A DNA stretch of 64,000 nt from UMGS1840 sp045661305 (GTDB lineage Bacteria; Bacillota; Clostridia; UMGS1840): NCBI GenBank assembly GCA_045661305.1, contig JAZRFJ010000036.1, forward strand, positions 1 to 64,000. The letters are read 5' to 3'. Position numbers and translations under genes: made by a program. Each line of letters begins with the position of its first letter. The first letter of the stretch is position 1. Below are positions 1-10,000 of this stretch, piece after piece. Below the pieces are notes generated by a model. It worked only from the letters and a program-made list of their open reading frames with translations, made no database searches and was not told the DNA's origin.

Positions 1-85
<85 letters not shown>

Positions 86-281
86 TTTTATTTATTTTCC
101 GTAAATAAATTTCAATTATAAGTTTTCCTTGCTCTCTCACTCTAAAGTTTACTCTTGTAAAGATTTTAACAATCTTCTCTAAAATTCAAAAGAATTTCCA
201 AGGTTCATTATGTTATTCGGGTTTCAAGATTCAATCTGCTGTCTTTCACTTTTTTCTTCTCTTTCGTGCGACAGCTTACCC

Positions 282-310
282 ATTATAGCACATGCTTTTT
301 TATTTGTCAA
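282..310 (-). promoter_or_regulatory. rRNA operon promoter
   Basis: On the minus strand a perfect TTGACA (310-305), a 17-bp spacer and a perfect TATAAT (287-282) face the 16S gene about 200 bp downstream. A-rich sequence upstream of the -35 could be an UP element. The remaining 86-440 stretch is AT-rich leader and spacer with no convincing gene. Confidence 0.85.
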
Positions 311-440
311 TACTTTTTGCAAAAGTTTTTTAAAAAATTTTTTTGATCGTTTTTTGTCGGTTTTTAATAGATATTATTTTACTTATGAAAAAGTATAATA
401 TAATAAAAAAGTTAGTTTTTTAAAAAAGGCGGATATAATT

Positions 441-1073
441 TTGAAATTTTTGGAAATAATCCCATTATACAAAAAAATTTTACTTATTGCATGGTCATTT
501 ATTCTCATATTTGTTATTTCATTTCTCTCTATACAAGTTTATATTGACAGCTATTCATCCAGGTTTATATATAATGATAAAACAAAACTTCCAAAGTGTG
601 ACGCTGTTATAGTTTTGGGTGCATCTGTTTATAAAGATAAAACTCCGTCTCCTATTTTAAAAGAAAGGCTTATTAATGCGTATGAAATATTTAGCGATGG
701 ATATGCAGAGAAAATTATAGTCAGCGGTGACCACAGAAATGATGATTATGATGAAGTAAATACGATGAAAAATTTTCTTATAGATAAAGGAATTAAAGAC
801 TATGATATTTTAACGGACGATTTTGGATTAGATACTTATGAGAGTATATACAGAGCAAAAACGATATTCAAAGTCAATTCGCTTATTATAGCTACACAAG
901 ATTTTCATATAAAAAGAGCTTTGTATATATCAAGAAAGCTTGATATAAAAGCATATGGGTATCCATGCAAGAATAAAGTGTATAATAATATGAAATATCT
1001 TAACTTCAGGGAAAGCCTTGCAAAAGTTAAAGCAGTTTTTGAAACGGATTTTTTTAAAAGTATTGACAATTAA
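441..1073 (+). CDS. SanA/YdcF/ElyC-family (DUF218) membrane protein
   Basis: The 210-residue protein has one N-terminal transmembrane segment (about residues 12-34) and then a DUF218 domain. Family features seen are DAVIVLGAS near residue 52, the IIVSGD strand, a TYES helix start and the SLIIATQDFHIKRAL segment. SanA/ElyC relatives act at the envelope and have been linked to cell-wall barrier function and lipid-carrier metabolism, but no precise reaction is established. The start is TTG at 441, preceded by an AAAAGGCGG-type ribosome site. It is transcribed divergently from the rRNA operon, with hemolysin III next downstream. Function beyond the family is not inferred. Confidence 0.85.
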   Translation: MKFLEIIPLYKKILLIAWSFILIFVISFLSIQVYIDSYSSRFIYNDKTKLPKCDAVIVLGASVYKDKTPSPILKERLINAYEIFSDGYAEKIIVSGDHRNDDYDEVNTMKNFLIDKGIKDYDILTDDFGLDTYESIYRAKTIFKVNSLIIATQDFHIKRALYISRKLDIKAYGYPCKNKVYNNMKYLNFRESLAKVKAVFETDFFKSIDN

Positions 1074-1143
1074 GAAAAAGTGTGATATAGTATTTATTAC
1101 TAGATGACAAAATAAATAAAACTATATAGTGAGGTCTGTTGAT

Positions 1144-1803
1144 ATGGATATTGAAAAAAACAACAAGCACATTGTACAAACATTAGGTGAAGAAATAGCT
1201 AATGCAGTTTCTCACGGTGTGGGAGCATTGCTTTCGATTGCGGCAACGGTGGTACTTATAGTTATAGCAAGTGTAAGAAGTGATGCGATAGGAGTAGTAA
1301 GTGCGTGTTTATACGGAGCAAGCTTAATTCTTCTTTACACATTTTCATCATTATATCATTCACTTACAAACAAAACTGCAAAAAAGGTTTTTCAGATTTT
1401 CGACCACTGCACTATTTTTCTTCTTATATTAGGAAGTTATATACCCGTATGTCTTACAATGATAAGAGGGGCTATTGGTTGGACACTTTTCGGGATTAAT
1501 GCTCTATGCACTATTCTTGGGGTAACATTTAATGCAATAAATATGACAAGATGGAAAAAGCAGTCGATGATACTTTACATTATAATGGGGTGGATGATTG
1601 TTTTTAGTTTGAAACCGCTTATGGCAGTTATTACAATTCCTGAATTTTTGATTGAGCTTGCCGGTGGATTGTGTTATACTTTAGGGATAATTTTTTATAA
1701 GAACAAAAGATTTAAGTATATGCACTTTATATGGCATTTATTTGTGCTTGCAGGGAGCATACTTCAATATATATTTGTTATTAATTTCTATCTTACAAGA
1801 TAA
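1144..1803 (+). CDS. trhA: Hemolysin III / TrhA (PAQR-type) membrane protein
   Basis: About 219 residues with seven predicted transmembrane helices. The YqfA/hemolysin III signature is visible: N-terminal EEIANAVSHGVGALLS, SSLYHS in TM2-3, FDHCTIFLLILGSY, and a late HFIWHLFVL helix, giving the His/Ser/Asp set thought to bind metal in PAQR proteins. A longer frame opens at a GTG at 1129, but GAGG at 1131-1134 sits 9 nt before the ATG at 1144, so I use 1144. In other bacteria TrhA has been tied to membrane energetics and fatty-acid homeostasis; haemolysis is not implied. A strong hairpin terminator follows. Confidence 0.9.
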   Translation: MDIEKNNKHIVQTLGEEIANAVSHGVGALLSIAATVVLIVIASVRSDAIGVVSACLYGASLILLYTFSSLYHSLTNKTAKKVFQIFDHCTIFLLILGSYIPVCLTMIRGAIGWTLFGINALCTILGVTFNAINMTRWKKQSMILYIIMGWMIVFSLKPLMAVITIPEFLIELAGGLCYTLGIIFYKNKRFKYMHFIWHLFVLAGSILQYIFVINFYLTR

Positions 1804-1810
1804 AATTTAT

Positions 1811-1850
1811 GGAGTGTTAAAGTTTTAATCTCTTAACACTCCATTTTTTA
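1811..1850. terminator. Intrinsic terminator between trhA and hpt (convergent)
   Basis: Ten-bp perfect stem GGAGTGTTAA (1811-1820) with TTAACACTCC (1833-1842), followed on the plus strand by ATTTTTTAT. The genes are convergent, so it probably also serves hpt. Confidence 0.85.
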
Positions 1851-1863
1851 TAATTTTTTATGA

Positions 1864-2418
1864 TTATTCTTCCCCATATTCCGCTATATAAGGTAAGTTA
1901 CGATAATTCTCTCCGCAATCAAGACCATATCCGATAACAAAATGGTCTGGAATTGTAAAAAGCGAAATATCAGCTTTAAAGTCTACAAGTCTTCTCGAGG
2001 GTTTATCAAGAAGTGTTACTACTCTTAAAGAAAGGGGATTCCTCTCTCTAAGAAGTTTCACAATATCATTAAGAGTTCTGCCTGTATCAATTATGTCTTC
2101 AACAATAATTACATGATAATTTTTAATATCAGCATCAATATCCATTGTAATTTTAACTTCACCAGTGGAAACGGTTCCTTTATAATAGCTTTTTGCGCAC
2201 ATAAAAGCTATTTCACAAGGAGCATCAATTTTACGACACAAATCTGCCATAAATACAAATGCACCTTTTAAAATACTCACAAGAAGAAACGGTCTTCCGT
2301 CATACATAGCCGTAATTTCTTTACCTGCCTTTTTTATTGCTTCGGAAATTTCATCTTTTGTAATAAGTATTCTTTTTATTTTATTATTATATTCTTTAAT
2401 TAATTCGGTTTTGTTCAT
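1864..2418 (-). CDS. hpt: Hypoxanthine phosphoribosyltransferase
   Basis: The 184-residue protein has the purine PRTase PRPP-binding motif VIIVEDIIDTGRTL (around residue 100) and the LVSILKGAFVFMADL strand-loop. It salvages hypoxanthine or guanine with PRPP to IMP or GMP in the cytoplasm. Length and motifs match the bacterial Hpt family (about 180 residues). It lies downstream of glnS, separated by a hairpin and about 150 bp, so it probably has its own promoter. Confidence 0.95.
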   Translation of the reverse strand: MNKTELIKEYNNKIKRILITKDEISEAIKKAGKEITAMYDGRPFLLVSILKGAFVFMADLCRKIDAPCEIAFMCAKSYYKGTVSTGEVKITMDIDADIKNYHVIIVEDIIDTGRTLNDIVKLLRERNPLSLRVVTLLDKPSRRLVDFKADISLFTIPDHFVIGYGLDCGENYRNLPYIAEYGEE

Positions 2419-2529
2419 AACAGATAGACCTCTTTTTTAGTATTTTCTCTATTATAAACCATTTTCTGTCATTTTTCAAGCTTATTTTACATTTTTATTA
2501 AAAAATTTAGAATTATAAATTAACACAAA

Positions 2530-2558
2530 TAAAAAGAACTCCAAAATTGAAGTTCTTT
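2530..2558 (-). terminator. Terminator after glnS
   Basis: Stem AAAGAACT (2533-2540) with AGTTCTTT (2551-2558); on the minus strand it is followed by a short T-run. Confidence 0.65.
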
Positions 2559-2567
2559 CTATTAGTA

Positions 2568-4229
2568 TTATAACTTAAAACTGTCTTTAAGGTTTACGAT
2601 AAGATTAAATCTGTTTTCTTCCTTTGAATCCTTAATAAAGTATCCGTTTCTTACAAACTGGAATCTTTCGTCCGTAGTAGCATCTTTTAATGATGGCTCT
2701 ACTATTGCATCTTTAACTTCTACAGATTCGGAGTTTAGGTAATCATCATAAGTTTTATCTTCAGGCATATCGTTCATATTTTCCATTGTGAAAAGCTTAT
2801 TGAACATAAATGCCTTTACAGGAATACCGTATTTTGCACTTACCCAATGTATTGTTCCTTTAACCTTTCTTCCGTCAGGAGCATTACCTGAAAAAGTATC
2901 AGGGTCATAAGTGCAGTGAAGTTCAACTACATTGCCATTTTCATCTTTTATAACTTCATTACAGGTAATAAAATATGTTCCTGTAAGTCTTACTTCACTT
3001 CCAGGTTTTAAACGATGGAATTTAGATGGAGCATCCTCCATAAAGTCAGACCTTTCAACATATATTTCTTTTGTAATCGGAACTTCACGATATGTCGTTT
3101 CTTCATTCTGTGGATAATCAGGAACTTTTACATACTCCACCTTATCTTCAGGATAATTTGTAATTACCACTTTAAGCGGGTCTAAAACTGCAAGCTTTCT
3201 CTTTGAAGATTTGTTTAGCTCGTCACGGATACAAAATTCTAAAAGTCCTACATCAACAAGGCTGTTCGCTTTTGCGACACCAGCTTTTTTAACAAATTCA
3301 AAGATTGATGAAGGTGTGTAACCTCTTCTTCTTAGTCCGCAAAGAGTTGGCATTCTTGGGTCATCCCAACCGTCAACAATTTTTTCCTCAACAAGCTTTC
3401 TTAAATATCTTTTAGACATAACTGTATGTGTAACATTAAGTCTTGCAAACTCTATCTGTCTTGGCTTTTGTTCAAAGCCGATATTTTCAATTACCCAATC
3501 GTAAAGAGGTCTATGGTTTTCAAATTCCAAAGAGCAAAGTGAAAAGCTTATTCCCTCTAAAGCGTCCTGAATAGGATGTGCATAATCGTAAAGCGGATAA
3601 ATGCACCATTTATCGCCTTGTCTGTGGTGAGATGTATGAACAATTCGATATATTGCAGGGTCTCTCATATTCATATTTGAGGATGCCATATCAATTTTTG
3701 CTCTTAATGTTTTTTCACCGTCTTTAAATTCGCCGTTTTTCATTCTTTCAAACAAATCGAGATTTTCCTCAACGCTTCTGTCACGGTATGGTGAATTTTT
3801 TCCCGGTTCTGTGAGTGTTCCTCTGTATTCACGCATTTCTTCAGAGGTAAGGTCACACACATATGCTTTACCATCTTTTATAAGCTTGCAGGCAAACTCA
3901 TAGCATTTATCAAAATAGTCTGAGCCGTAAAAAATTCCGCCATCAGGCTCAGCACCGAGCCATTTTAAATCTTCATAGATTGACTGAACATATTCGTCAT
4001 CTTCCTTTGCAGGATTTGTATCATCATATCTTAAATTGAATTTACCGCCATATTTTTTTGCAGTCATATAGTTAATCCATATAGCCTTTGCAGAGCCGAT
4101 ATGAAGATATCCATTTGGCTCAGGCGGAAAACGGGTATGCACCTTAGTAGCTTTACCCTCTTTTAAATCTTCATCAATAAATTCATGTATAAAATTGTTT
4201 TCAATTTCACAAATATTTTCTATACCCAT
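2568..4229 (-). CDS. glnS: Glutaminyl-tRNA synthetase
   Basis: The 553-residue class I synthetase has the N-terminal PPEPNGYLHIGSAKAIW motif (HIGH box as HIGS) and the VMSKR loop (KMSKS equivalent), followed by the GlnRS-type catalytic core (DDPRMPTL, GLRRRGYTP) and anticodon-binding beta-barrels. It charges tRNA-Gln directly. The start overlaps the end of gltX by 10 bp on the same strand, so the two are translationally coupled. Because a GlnRS is present, GatCAB-dependent tRNA-Gln formation may not be needed here; gatCAB is not in this window. Confidence 0.96.
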   Translation of the reverse strand: MGIENICEIENNFIHEFIDEDLKEGKATKVHTRFPPEPNGYLHIGSAKAIWINYMTAKKYGGKFNLRYDDTNPAKEDDEYVQSIYEDLKWLGAEPDGGIFYGSDYFDKCYEFACKLIKDGKAYVCDLTSEEMREYRGTLTEPGKNSPYRDRSVEENLDLFERMKNGEFKDGEKTLRAKIDMASSNMNMRDPAIYRIVHTSHHRQGDKWCIYPLYDYAHPIQDALEGISFSLCSLEFENHRPLYDWVIENIGFEQKPRQIEFARLNVTHTVMSKRYLRKLVEEKIVDGWDDPRMPTLCGLRRRGYTPSSIFEFVKKAGVAKANSLVDVGLLEFCIRDELNKSSKRKLAVLDPLKVVITNYPEDKVEYVKVPDYPQNEETTYREVPITKEIYVERSDFMEDAPSKFHRLKPGSEVRLTGTYFITCNEVIKDENGNVVELHCTYDPDTFSGNAPDGRKVKGTIHWVSAKYGIPVKAFMFNKLFTMENMNDMPEDKTYDDYLNSESVEVKDAIVEPSLKDATTDERFQFVRNGYFIKDSKEENRFNLIVNLKDSFKL

Positions 4230-5860
4230 TTCTCAATTCTCTCTTTCACTTTATCTTTACCAAGCACCTTAAATACATCATACATATCAGGTGTATTCAT
4301 TCTTCCGCACACAGCTACTCTTATTACTGTACTTACATGTGCAATATTTCCTTTGAAATCCTGCGGATTTTTTTTGTATTCCTTCATATTTGTTGTATAG
4401 CCGTATTTTTCGCTTATCTGTTTTATTTTATTAAACCATTCGCCCGAATCATCATTTTCATCATAAGTGCTTAAATAATCAGCTAAAATATTTTTTCTGT
4501 CGTCTTCTAAAACTTCTTTGGGGAATGTATAATCAGGCTCATAAATTTCATCGAAGAAGTATGAAATATAATCCTTTATCTGAGAAAGCCTTGCAATATC
4601 CTTTCTTGGTTTTGCACCACCTCTTCCGATATTAAGGATTGCTATTGTCTTTTCCTTATTTTCTAAAAGAAGTTTATAAAAATCAGCATCATAATTCTTC
4701 GCATATTCCAAAACAAGTTCATAAACATCTTCTGCTTTCATTAAAGAAATATAATTCTTTGAAACATCATCTAACTTAACCAAGTCAAAAAGTGCACCTG
4801 AAACTGACATTTTCTTAGGTGAAAACGGAAATTCCTTATATGATTTATCAGGATTTTTATCTGCCCATTCTTCAAAATTTGAATTAAGGAGCGTCATAAG
4901 ATAATTAAGCACACAAACAGGAACATAGCCTTCTTTTTTATAATACTCGAGTGCAAGCTCAGGGTCTTTTCTTTTGGTAAGCTTTCTCTTTGTATCCCCG
5001 TCCATTTTCATAAGCGGTGAAATGTGCATATATTTAGGAGCTTTTAGTTCCAATGCTCTGAATAACTGTAAATGTATCGGCAATGTTGCAAGCCACTCGT
5101 CACCTCTTACAACATGGGTTGTCCCCATAAGATAGTCATCTACTACATGGGCAAAATGATATGTCGGTATTCCGTCTGATTTTAAAATAACAATATCCAT
5201 ATCATTTTCAGTAAGCTCTAAATCACCTTTTACAAGGTCTGTAAACTTGAATTTATTATTAACATTCCCCTCGCTTTTAAATCTTACAACATAAGGAACA
5301 TTATTATTAATTTTTTCTTCAATTTCTTCTAAAGAAAGCTCACGGCATCTCGCCCATTTTCCGCGATAACCGATATTGTCTTCTTTTTCTTCCTCTTGTT
5401 TTTTTCTTAAATCATTGAGGTCTTCCTCACTGCAAAAGCAAGGATATGCTTTACCTAAAAGCATAAGTTTTTTTACAAATGCCTTATAAATATTCTCACG
5501 CTGTCGTTGCTTATATGGACCATATATTCCGTTTTCCCCGTCTATCGTTGCACCCTCATCAAATGTAATGTCAAAATCTCCGAGTGCCTTAATAATAGCC
5601 TCAACACCGCCCTCAACCTCTCTTTTCTGGTCGGTATCTTCTATTCTTAAATATAAAGTACCGTCTCCTAAATGAGCAAGTCTTTCGTTTGTAAGAGCAG
5701 CATAAAGATTTCCAAGATGCATAAACCCTGTTGGGCTTGGTGCCATTCTTGTAACCTTACTTCCCTCTTTTAATTCTCTTTTAGGGTATTTCTCAAAAAT
5801 TTCTTCCAATGACGGAAGCGGTTTATCAAAAATTAAGTCAGTAAGTTTTTTATAATCCAT
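4220..5860 (-). CDS. gltX: Glutamyl-tRNA synthetase (long form)
   Basis: The 546-residue class I synthetase has MAPSPTGFMHLGNL (HIGH region, residues ~39-52) and KRKLTKRKD (KMSKS equivalent, ~300). Typical bacterial GltX is 460-500 residues, so this is a longer form; the extra sequence lies in the C-terminal anticodon-binding half. The unusual signature loop (KLTKR rather than KMSKR) places it in a divergent GluRS group. It is the first gene of a gltX-glnS pair. No T-box was recognised upstream. Confidence 0.93.
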   Translation of the reverse strand: MDYKKLTDLIFDKPLPSLEEIFEKYPKRELKEGSKVTRMAPSPTGFMHLGNLYAALTNERLAHLGDGTLYLRIEDTDQKREVEGGVEAIIKALGDFDITFDEGATIDGENGIYGPYKQRQRENIYKAFVKKLMLLGKAYPCFCSEEDLNDLRKKQEEEKEDNIGYRGKWARCRELSLEEIEEKINNNVPYVVRFKSEGNVNNKFKFTDLVKGDLELTENDMDIVILKSDGIPTYHFAHVVDDYLMGTTHVVRGDEWLATLPIHLQLFRALELKAPKYMHISPLMKMDGDTKRKLTKRKDPELALEYYKKEGYVPVCVLNYLMTLLNSNFEEWADKNPDKSYKEFPFSPKKMSVSGALFDLVKLDDVSKNYISLMKAEDVYELVLEYAKNYDADFYKLLLENKEKTIAILNIGRGGAKPRKDIARLSQIKDYISYFFDEIYEPDYTFPKEVLEDDRKNILADYLSTYDENDDSGEWFNKIKQISEKYGYTTNMKEYKKNPQDFKGNIAHVSTVIRVAVCGRMNTPDMYDVFKVLGKDKVKERIEKWV

Positions 5861-5928
5861 AATAACCTGTCTCCTGTGAATATAGCATTATATTATATTT
5901 TATTATACTACCAATAAGCTTATTTGTC

Positions 5929-5962
5929 AATAAAAAAGAGGCACTTTTTTACAAAGTGCCTC
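5929..5962 (-). terminator. Terminator after the aldolase gene
   Basis: Ten-bp stem GAGGCACTTT (5938-5947) with AAAGTGCCTC (5953-5962), followed on the minus strand by TTTTTTATTG. It separates the aldolase gene from gltX. Confidence 0.9.
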
Positions 5963-5979
5963 GAAGAAAACATTTAAAA

Positions 5980-6942
5980 TTATTTTGTTATAAGATGAAC
6001 AGCAAATCCGCCAATTTCATCTTTAAGATAAACAAACTTCAAATTGCCTTTATCGTCATATTTTTTAGTTTCTTCCAAAAATTCAACGCCCATTCTCTTA
6101 AGATATGAATATGCTCTTGGAACAGAATTTGTGCTTATTGCAATATGACCGTTTGTGCCAGCTCCCATCATATACATAGCTTCAATAGGCTTTCCTGCAA
6201 ATGCTGATGATTCACCTATTTTGGTTTCAAAACCAAAAATAGATGAAAATGCTGTTGCAACAGCTATTCCGTCTTCTTTTGATTTTGTATTGATACCTAT
6301 ATGCTTAAGGTCAAAACCAAGCATAGTATGAACAGCTTCTTTTGTAAGCTTTGTTATTTCATCAAATTTCTTTTCGTTTATAAGTTCACCCTTAACCATC
6401 CAGCTTCCGCCGCAAGCAAGGATTTTAGAAAACCCAAGATATTCATTAAGGTTTTTCGCACTTATTCCGCCTGTTGGCATGAATTTAATATTACCGTAAG
6501 GTGCTGACATAGCCTTTATCATATTAAGACCGCCTGCCGCTTCTGCAGGAAAGAATTTAACAACACTAAGACCAAGCTCAATAGCCTGTTCAATGTCAGA
6601 TGGATTTGCACAGCCAGGTGTAACAGGAATGTTTTTATCAACGCAATATTTTACAACCTTAGGGTTAAGTCCAGGACTTACAATAAATTTTGCACCTGCA
6701 TTTACAGCTTTATCAACCTGTTCACAAGTAAGAACTGTTCCTGCACCTACAAACATTTCAGGGCAATTTTCGGAAATAAGTCTGATTGCTTCTTCAGCCG
6801 CATCAGTTCTGAAAGTAACCTCCGCAACAGGAAGACCGCCTGCAATAAGTGCTTTAGCCAAAGGCACTGCGTCATTAGCATCATCGATTTTTACAACAGG
6901 TACTATACCATAATCACCGATTTGTTTTAAAACTTCATTCAT
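5980..6942 (-). CDS. eda: KDPG/KHG aldolase fused to a C-terminal VOC (glyoxalase-like) domain
   Basis: 320 residues. Residues 1-~205 form a TIM-barrel KDPG/KHG aldolase: VAEVTFRT (catalytic Glu), GAGTVLT, PGCANPSDI, and VVKFFPAE with the Schiff-base lysine. Eda cleaves 2-keto-3-deoxy-6-phosphogluconate to pyruvate and glyceraldehyde-3-phosphate, or 4-hydroxy-2-oxoglutarate to pyruvate and glyoxylate. Residues ~210-320 add a VOC-like beta-alpha-beta-beta-beta domain (HIGINTKSKEDGIAVA, NGHIAISTNSVPRAYSYLKRMG, GGFAVHLI). Stand-alone Eda is about 210 residues. The fused domain may bind a metal or sugar acid; that is inference. It is monocistronic, ended by its own terminator. Confidence 0.9.
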   Translation of the reverse strand: MNEVLKQIGDYGIVPVVKIDDANDAVPLAKALIAGGLPVAEVTFRTDAAEEAIRLISENCPEMFVGAGTVLTCEQVDKAVNAGAKFIVSPGLNPKVVKYCVDKNIPVTPGCANPSDIEQAIELGLSVVKFFPAEAAGGLNMIKAMSAPYGNIKFMPTGGISAKNLNEYLGFSKILACGGSWMVKGELINEKKFDEITKLTKEAVHTMLGFDLKHIGINTKSKEDGIAVATAFSSIFGFETKIGESSAFAGKPIEAMYMMGAGTNGHIAISTNSVPRAYSYLKRMGVEFLEETKKYDDKGNLKFVYLKDEIGGFAVHLITK

Positions 6943-7055
6943 ATTTTAATACCTCTCCTATGTATTTTAATAGTTTAATTTTAGCAGAAAATTTTAAAAA
7001 TTTCAACTTATCAAAAAATACATATCAATTAATAACATAAAACTATCAAAATATG

Positions 7056-10000
7056 CTACATCATATCAAAAATTGATATTTGCGGAGAATCAGGAAGTCC
7101 CTCTAAACACCCGAGTGCTGTAAGCTGTTCAATATGTGTTTTTGAAAGCTTGGTACGGGATAGAAGCTCCTCTTTTGATGAAAATACACCGTTTTGTCTT
7201 GCCTCAACAATTGTTTCTGCAGCAGCCGCACCAAGTCCTTTGATTGCAGTAAAAGGCAATCTCAGACAATTATTATCAACGATAAACTTCTGTGCATCCG
7301 ACTTATAAAGGTCAACAGGTGCAAATGAAATACCACGCTTTTGCATTTCGTTACACATTCCAAGAAGTGTGATAATATTTTTATCCTTTTGCTTTAAGTC
7401 ACTCATATTATTATACTGCTCTATATAATGCTCAACCTTATCTCCAACCATCATATCTATATCAAAGTCATCTGCTCTTATAGAAAAATATGTTGCATAA
7501 TATTCAAGCGGGTAATGCACTTTAAAATATGCGATTCTAAATGCCATCATAACATAAGCAACAGCATGTGCTTTAGGGAACATATACTGTATTTTTTCAC
7601 AGCTGTTAATATACCACTGAGGAACATTATTTGCTCTCATTTCCTCCTGATATTTTTCCCATTTATCTTCTTTTCCTTTCGCCACCTTTCCCTTACGCAC
7701 AGATTCCATAATCGAAAAAGCATTTTTAGGCTCAACACCCATATGAATAAGATAAATCATAATATCGTCTCTGGTACAAATAGCATCTTTAAGGGTACAA
7801 ATCCCATTTACAATCAAATCCTGAGCATTACCAAGCCAAACATCAGTACCGTGAGAAAGTCCTGCAATACGGACAAGCTCTGCAAAGGTTGTAGGTTTGG
7901 TATCAATAAGCATCTGTCTTGTAAAGCCTGTACCAAATTCAGGGAGTCCGAGAGTTCCTACCTTAGACCCGATATCTTCTTCTGTTACACCGAGTGCATC
8001 CGTATTTAAGAAAAGTGACATTGTTTTTTCATCGTCAAGAGGAATGCTTTTCGGGTCTTTTCCTGTCAAATCCTGAAGCATTCTTATCATAGCAGGGTCG
8101 TCGTGACCAAGCAGGTCGAGCTTTAATAAACAATCGTGAAGATATGTATACTGGAAGTGTGTTGTTATTATATCACTTTGGGGGTCATCGGCAGGATGTG
8201 CAATAGGTGTAAATTCATAAACCTCGTATTCTTTAGGCACAATCATAACACCGCCGGGGTGCTGACCTGTTGTTTTCTTTACACCGTTACATCCGATAGA
8301 TAAACGCATCATTTCTGCATTGTTATATGAAATGCCTTTTTCCTCACAATACTTTTTAACATAACCAAAAGCATTCTTTTCAGCAATAGTACCTATCGTT
8401 CCTGCTCTAAAAACATGCCCCTCACCAAAAAGCTCTTCTGTGTATTTATGAATTGTCGGCTGATATTCACCCGCAAAGTTAAGGTCAATATCAGGCTCTT
8501 TATCACCTGCAAAACCAAGAAAGGTTTCAAATGGTATATCGTGTCCGTCCCGTATCATATCAGTATTACAGTTCGGACAATTTTTCGGTGGCATATCACA
8601 GCCTGAACTGTATGAGCCGTCCTCTATAAATTCGCTGTGCTTACAATTCGGGCATACATAGTGTGGACAAAGTGAATTAACCTCTGTAATATCAGATAAA
8701 AACGCAACAAATGATGAGCCGACAGAACCTCTTGAGCCAACAAGGTAGCCATCATCAAGTGATTTTTTTACAAGCTTTTGTGCAATTATATACATAACGG
8801 CATATCCGTTTGAAATAATGGAATCAAGCTCTCTGTCCATTCTTTTCTGCACAAGCTCAGGAAGTGGGTCACCATATATTCTTTTAGCCTTTGCAACTGA
8901 CATTTCTCTTAACTCCTCGTCAGAGCCTGGAATTGACGGAGGACATTTTTTCTCAGGGATAGGAACAATCATATCATCTATCATATCACAGATAGCATTA
9001 GGATTTGTGATTACAATTTCTCTTTTTATGTCATCATCAAGATAGTAAAACTCATCTAACATTTCCTCAGTTGTACGCAAATAAAGCGGTGCCTGATTAT
9101 CAGCATCAGAAAAACCGTGTCCATACATTATTATTTTCCTAAATACACTGTCTGTTGGATTTAAGAAATGAACATCGCCTGTTGCGACAGTCATTTTCCC
9201 TAATTTTCTTCCGAGGTCAATTATCTTCTTATTTATATTTATAAGCTCATCTGTTGAGTTTACTGTGCCGTTTTCAAGCATAAAATTATTGTTGCCAAGG
9301 GGCTGAATTTCAAGGTAATCATAGAAATTTGCTATTTTTTCAATATCCTCTTCCTTTGCACCTGAAAGTATTGCCTGATAAAGCTCGCCCGCCTCACAAG
9401 CACTTCCGTAAATAAGTCCCTCTCGCATACTATGAAGCTCGCTTTTTAACATTCTCGGTCTCTTTTTATAGAAGTGTTTCAAGTTTGAATTTGAAATAAG
9501 CTTATACAGATTCACAAGTCCTGTTTGATTTTTAACAAGGATTATTGCATGATACGGATTGTTCTTATAAGCATTATTTGGTAAAGCAGCATTAAGCTCC
9601 TTAAAAGTTTTAATTCCTTTTTCTCTTGCTTTTTCGATAAGTACATTAAAAATTCCAAACAGACATTCTGTGTCATTAACAGCTCTGTGTGCACCCTCTA
9701 AAGAAATATTTAGTTCTTTTGCAATTGTACCAAGCTTATGGTTTTTAAAATCAGTAAAAATTCTTCGCGAAAAATCAAGCGTGTCAAGATAAGGATTTTT
9801 CATCTCTAATCCAAGTCTTTTACATGCCATATTCAAAAAACCGACATCAAACGAGGCATTATGTGCAACTAATATACTATCCCCTATAAAATCAAGAAAT
9901 TCAGGTATAATTTCTCTTTCTGTCGGCTCATTTTCCACCATATCCTGAGTTATATTTGTAAGCTGTGTGATTTTGCCAGGGATAGAACGCTCGGGATTAA

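Noticed and set aside
7428..8009. 193-residue plus-strand frame inside polC
   Set aside because: Antisense shadow of the polymerase core; no motif or ribosome site.
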